Positions 61,247 to 64,000 of a stretch of DNA of 64,000 nucleotides are shown here, one piece after another. This stretch comes from Asaia lannensis NBRC 102526 (GTDB lineage Bacteria > Pseudomonadota > Alphaproteobacteria > Acetobacterales > Acetobacteraceae): positions 62,001-126,000 of the forward strand of contig NZ_JAMXQU010000006.1 of the NCBI RefSeq assembly GCF_024054035.1, in the 5' to 3' direction. Under the pieces are notes generated by a model, which did not search any database, was not told the DNA's origin, and saw only the letters and a list, made by a program, of their open reading frames with translations. How positions within the stretch are numbered: position 1 is the first letter of the stretch; every line of letters starts with the position of its first letter. The position numbers and the translations under genes were made by a program.

Positions 61247-63424
61247 TCAGGCGGGAAGCGAAAGAACCAGGTCCAGACCTTCAGCGCTGCACAGCACGGC
61301 TGCTTTTTCCTGACGGGTCAGGGATTGAAGGGCAGAGGAAACGGATGACGCTTCACGCAATTTGAGAAGACCGACCAGAAGATTGGGGTCGATGGCGCTG
61401 CCGGGCTGACGCGGTGCAGGCAAGGCGCGCCGATGCTCTGCTGCCAGATCGGGATTGCTGCGCAGGGCGGCGAAAGCTTCTGCGGGGGGGCGATTGGGTA
61501 GGGCCTCGGCCTGGGTGCGTCGCAGATCGTTCTCCGCGGCCAGAGCGAGGATGGGAGGCAGATTGACCTCTTCGGGGATCAGCAGAAGGCCCCAGCTCCT
61601 GAGCCACAGGCCGACATCGCGGCTGGCCGTCATGGCTGCGAGTGGGATCGCCAGGGCAAGACCCACCAGAACCGGCGTCATCCACAGGAAGAGCGAGAAG
61701 GAAACGGACCAGGCGGCCGCGGCGAGAACGATGCCGAAAGCCGTATAGATCCAGTAGCCGTGCGCGACTTCCTTCAGCGACACGCGCCCGTCATCGCGGT
61801 TCTGGGCGTTCCAGCCCGAATCACGACCGCGAAGAATGGAGATGACGCCCGATGTGTGAATGAGCATGGCGATTGGCGCGATCAGACCGCCAATCAGCGT
61901 TTCGAGCAAAATGGACACGACGAGGCGCACGAAACCGCCACAGCTGCGCAGCATGGAACGATCGAAAAGCGTGGCGATCAGGGCCAGAAACTTGGGAGCC
62001 AGCAATACGGCCATGGTGCCGATGAACACGTATTTGGCCTGTACCGGATCGACCTGTGGCCAGTGCGGATACAGCGTCTTGGTATCACCGAAATATTCGG
62101 GCCGGTCGAAATGCGACTGAAGCGATATCAGGATGCCGAACATCAGGAACAGCAGCCACAGGGGGGAGGTGATATAGGCCCCGATTCCCACCATCATGTG
62201 CATGCGGCTGATCCAGTGCAGCCCGCGCGAGAGGACGATCTTGCCGTGCTGAAGATTGCCCTGGCACCAGCGACGGTCGCGAATGGCGACATCGGTGAGC
62301 GATGGCGGGCTTTCCTCGTAAGAGCCGAACAGGCCGGGAATCATGTGAATGGCCCAGCCACCGCGACGCATGAGGGCGGCCTCGACGAAATCATGGCTGA
62401 GAATGCCGCCGCCGAAAGGCTTGCGCCCCGGCAGATGCGGCAGTCCAGCCTGCTCGGCAAAGGCGCGGGTGCGGATAACGGCGTTGTGCCCCCAGTAATT
62501 GCCTTCCGAGCCATGCCACCAGGCAATACCATGGGCGATGAGCGGTCCGTATACGCGGCCGGCAAATTGCTGCATGCGGGCAAACAGCGTCTTGCCGCCG
62601 ATAATGACCGGAAGCGTCTGGATCAGGGCAACGTTTTTATGCCGTTCCATGGCCGAGACGGTACGCACGATCAGACCGCCATCCATGACGGAGTCTGCGT
62701 CGAGGGTCAGCATCTGCTGATAGGCACCCCCAAAACGCTTGACCCACTCTTCCAGATTGCCGGATTTGCGATCGATGTTCTTGGGGCGTCGGCGATAGAA
62801 GATGCGCCCCTGCCCGTTTACGGCCTCGACGAAAGCCAGATAGGCGCGTTCCTCGCGAACCCAGACATCAGGATCGGTCGTATCGGAAAGCATGAAAAAA
62901 TCGAATGCATCGATACGCCCGGTGGCTACGAGACTGTCGTGAATGGCACGCAGGCCCACAAGCACGCGATCGGGGTCCTCGTTATAGGTGGGCATGAGCA
63001 CGGCCGTGCGTGACATGAGCGCCGGCAGGGGCGTGTCACGCGAAATGCCCAGACCCAGACCGCCGTGACGCAGTACCGAGACGAACCCGGCAAGGGAGGA
63101 GGTAAAGGAAAGCGAGATCCATGCGCCGAGCACGACGAAAAGCGCGAGCACGATAATGCCCAGCGTCGAGACGCCCACGGAATTGAGCACGCGGTTCATT
63201 TCGAACGCGCCCCAGCCGGTCAGGAGAATGGCGCCGCCGATTACAAGCAGGCGTCGCAGCCATAACAGGGAGGGGGTGGTCGGCAGACGGCGATCGCGCC
63301 CGAAGGTCTCGGGACGCTGACGCAGGTTCTGCGTCGGCATCGCAAGTGGCGATTCCGCCGGGAGCACGTCGAAGGGGGTGAAGTTGGGAGAGAGGCTGCT
63401 CACGGCGTCCAACGATACATCCAT
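61247..63424 (-). CDS. opgH: Glucans biosynthesis glucosyltransferase H
   Basis: Membrane GT2 enzyme of 725 aa that polymerises the beta-1,2-glucan backbone of osmoregulated periplasmic glucans from UDP-glucose. N-terminal spans are followed by the cytoplasmic GT domain with VLMPTYNEDPDRVLVGL, LTLDADSVMDGGLIVRTV (DxD-type) and the RRWCQGNLQH motif (Q/RxxRW equivalent). At least four further spans follow. The start overlaps the opgG stop by 25 bases, so the two are coupled. Confidence 0.95.
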   Translation of the reverse strand: MDVSLDAVSSLSPNFTPFDVLPAESPLAMPTQNLRQRPETFGRDRRLPTTPSLLWLRRLLVIGGAILLTGWGAFEMNRVLNSVGVSTLGIIVLALFVVLGAWISLSFTSSLAGFVSVLRHGGLGLGISRDTPLPALMSRTAVLMPTYNEDPDRVLVGLRAIHDSLVATGRIDAFDFFMLSDTTDPDVWVREERAYLAFVEAVNGQGRIFYRRRPKNIDRKSGNLEEWVKRFGGAYQQMLTLDADSVMDGGLIVRTVSAMERHKNVALIQTLPVIIGGKTLFARMQQFAGRVYGPLIAHGIAWWHGSEGNYWGHNAVIRTRAFAEQAGLPHLPGRKPFGGGILSHDFVEAALMRRGGWAIHMIPGLFGSYEESPPSLTDVAIRDRRWCQGNLQHGKIVLSRGLHWISRMHMMVGIGAYITSPLWLLFLMFGILISLQSHFDRPEYFGDTKTLYPHWPQVDPVQAKYVFIGTMAVLLAPKFLALIATLFDRSMLRSCGGFVRLVVSILLETLIGGLIAPIAMLIHTSGVISILRGRDSGWNAQNRDDGRVSLKEVAHGYWIYTAFGIVLAAAAWSVSFSLFLWMTPVLVGLALAIPLAAMTASRDVGLWLRSWGLLLIPEEVNLPPILALAAENDLRRTQAEALPNRPPAEAFAALRSNPDLAAEHRRALPAPRQPGSAIDPNLLVGLLKLREASSVSSALQSLTRQEKAAVLCSAEGLDLVLSLPA

Positions 63425-64000
63425 TTTTCAGAAATCGGGCCCTGCTCATTGGCAAGCTGACAGGTGAGCTCGGCCAGCTTGGCACTGCCGGGGTAGAATT
63501 CGAACGTTGTGCGCCATCCCTTGATGTTGGGGTTGGGCTCGACGACCACGTTCTTGATCGTGCCGGTCGATGCCTGAGGGACGAGATGAAAAGCCGCGTT
63601 GGGCGGCAGGTTCTCGAAAGGCTTGCCCGTGAAGTCGATGACGAACATGCGGCCATCGGCGTGATCGGTCACCCCGCCGACTCGCGTCGCGCCGATACGG
63701 GCCAGATCGGTCGGCCAGGGCGTGTCCCAGCCCCAGTACATGCGATAGGTGTACGAATATTCGTGCCCGGCCTGCATGGTCTGCTTGGGGCGCCAGAACG
63801 ATACGATATTATCGTTGACCTCGTTGGGGGTCGGGATTTCGACCAGATCGACCGCGCCTTCGCCCCAGTCGCCGATAGGCTCGATCCAGAGCGAGGGGCG
63901 TTTCTCGTAGTTCAGGGCGAGATCTTCGAAATCATGAAAGGCGCGACGGCGCTGCATCAGGCCAAAACCGTGCGGGCTGGCGTCCTGAAAAGCGGAGAAC
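63400..64000 (-). CDS. opgG: Glucans biosynthesis protein G, C-terminal part
   Basis: About 200 C-terminal residues are visible; the gene continues past the window edge. SPHGFGLMQRRRAFHDFEDL, YEKRPSLWIEPIGDWGEGAVDLVEIPT and DNIVSFWRPKQTMQAGHEYSYTYRMYWG (landmarks) are hallmarks of the periplasmic MdoG/OpgG family that branches or processes osmoregulated glucans. Its last codons overlap the opgH start. Confidence 0.95.
   Translation of the reverse strand, partial: FSAFQDASPHGFGLMQRRRAFHDFEDLALNYEKRPSLWIEPIGDWGEGAVDLVEIPTPNEVNDNIVSFWRPKQTMQAGHEYSYTYRMYWGWDTPWPTDLARIGATRVGGVTDHADGRMFVIDFTGKPFENLPPNAAFHLVPQASTGTIKNVVVEPNPNIKGWRTTFEFYPGSAKLAELTCQLANEQGPISEKWMYRWTP

Noticed and set aside
61760-63013. 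417-codon plus-strand ORF within opgH
   Set aside because: Shadow of opgH; His-rich, no family and no ribosome binding site.
1-64000. CRISPR array, prophage, insertion sequence or toxin-antitoxin pair
   Set aside because: No regularly spaced repeats, transposase, phage structural gene or paired small toxin/antitoxin ORFs were seen on either strand.

Overview
The window is GC-rich chromosomal DNA of an alphaproteobacterium. It is most likely an acetic acid bacterium (Acetobacteraceae, of the Asaia / Gluconobacter / Kozakia kind). The clues are the dnaK-dnaJ-dapB order, a ChvG/ChvI-type two-component pair, an MlaD gene coupled to a DUF2155 gene, a short degenerate NrdJ-like TSCPD protein, Hint-domain surface proteins and OpgGH. 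The genus is inferred from gene content; no 16S gene is present. Genes are densely packed, many are translationally coupled, and no prophage, insertion sequence or CRISPR array is visible.

Layout. 1-4.1 kb: chaperone block on the minus strand (grpE, dnaK, dnaJ, start of dapB), with a candidate sigma-32 promoter in front of dnaK. 4.3-8.5 kb: ChvI/ChvG-like regulator and kinase, a small UrcA-like secreted protein and an LpxO-like hydroxylase. 8.6-11.2 kb: coupled otsB-otsA-dsbB operon (trehalose synthesis plus periplasmic disulfide formation). 11.3-12.8 kb: coupled mlaD / 68-aa protein / DUF2155 envelope operon. 13-16.8 kb: NrdJ-like remnant, RidA, FemAB/DUF482-type acyltransferase, and a small ORF behind a Fur-like palindrome. 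16.9-20.5 kb: secreted M1 peptidase and a GT32-type glycosyltransferase. 21-25.9 kb: DUF2946-like protein, TonB receptor, Met-rich PepSY membrane protein and convergent SCO1, which look like a copper uptake and delivery module. 26-29.2 kb: ahcY, a metal-binding-looking secreted protein and a ZntB/CorA transporter. 29.7-35.4 kb: two related Hint-domain proteins flanking trhO. 35.4-38.7 kb: TonB siderophore receptor divergent from a Sel1 protein, with phased Fur-like palindromes between them. 39-45 kb: aldose epimerase, S1/P1 nuclease, S9C peptidase, then DedA, an SDR and a 102-aa protein. 45-48.4 kb: speE, speD, an ABM-like protein and fructose-bisphosphate aldolase. 48.6-51.7 kb: TetR, glutaminyl cyclase, IclR, YggT. 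51.8-56.1 kb: tRNA-Ala(CGC), a two-lobed retropepsin-like protein, xerC and priA. 56.3-64 kb: small membrane and TPR proteins, rpmJ, oligopeptidase B, a DUF2501-like protein and opgH/opgG (cut by the window end).

Most of the window is housekeeping or envelope biology. The parts most worth attention are the degenerate ribonucleotide-reductase homologue, the paired self-processing-type Hint proteins, the Met-rich copper module, the phased iron-type operators and the single-chain two-lobed retropepsin. A family of degenerate intergenic repeats sits behind at least four genes or operons.
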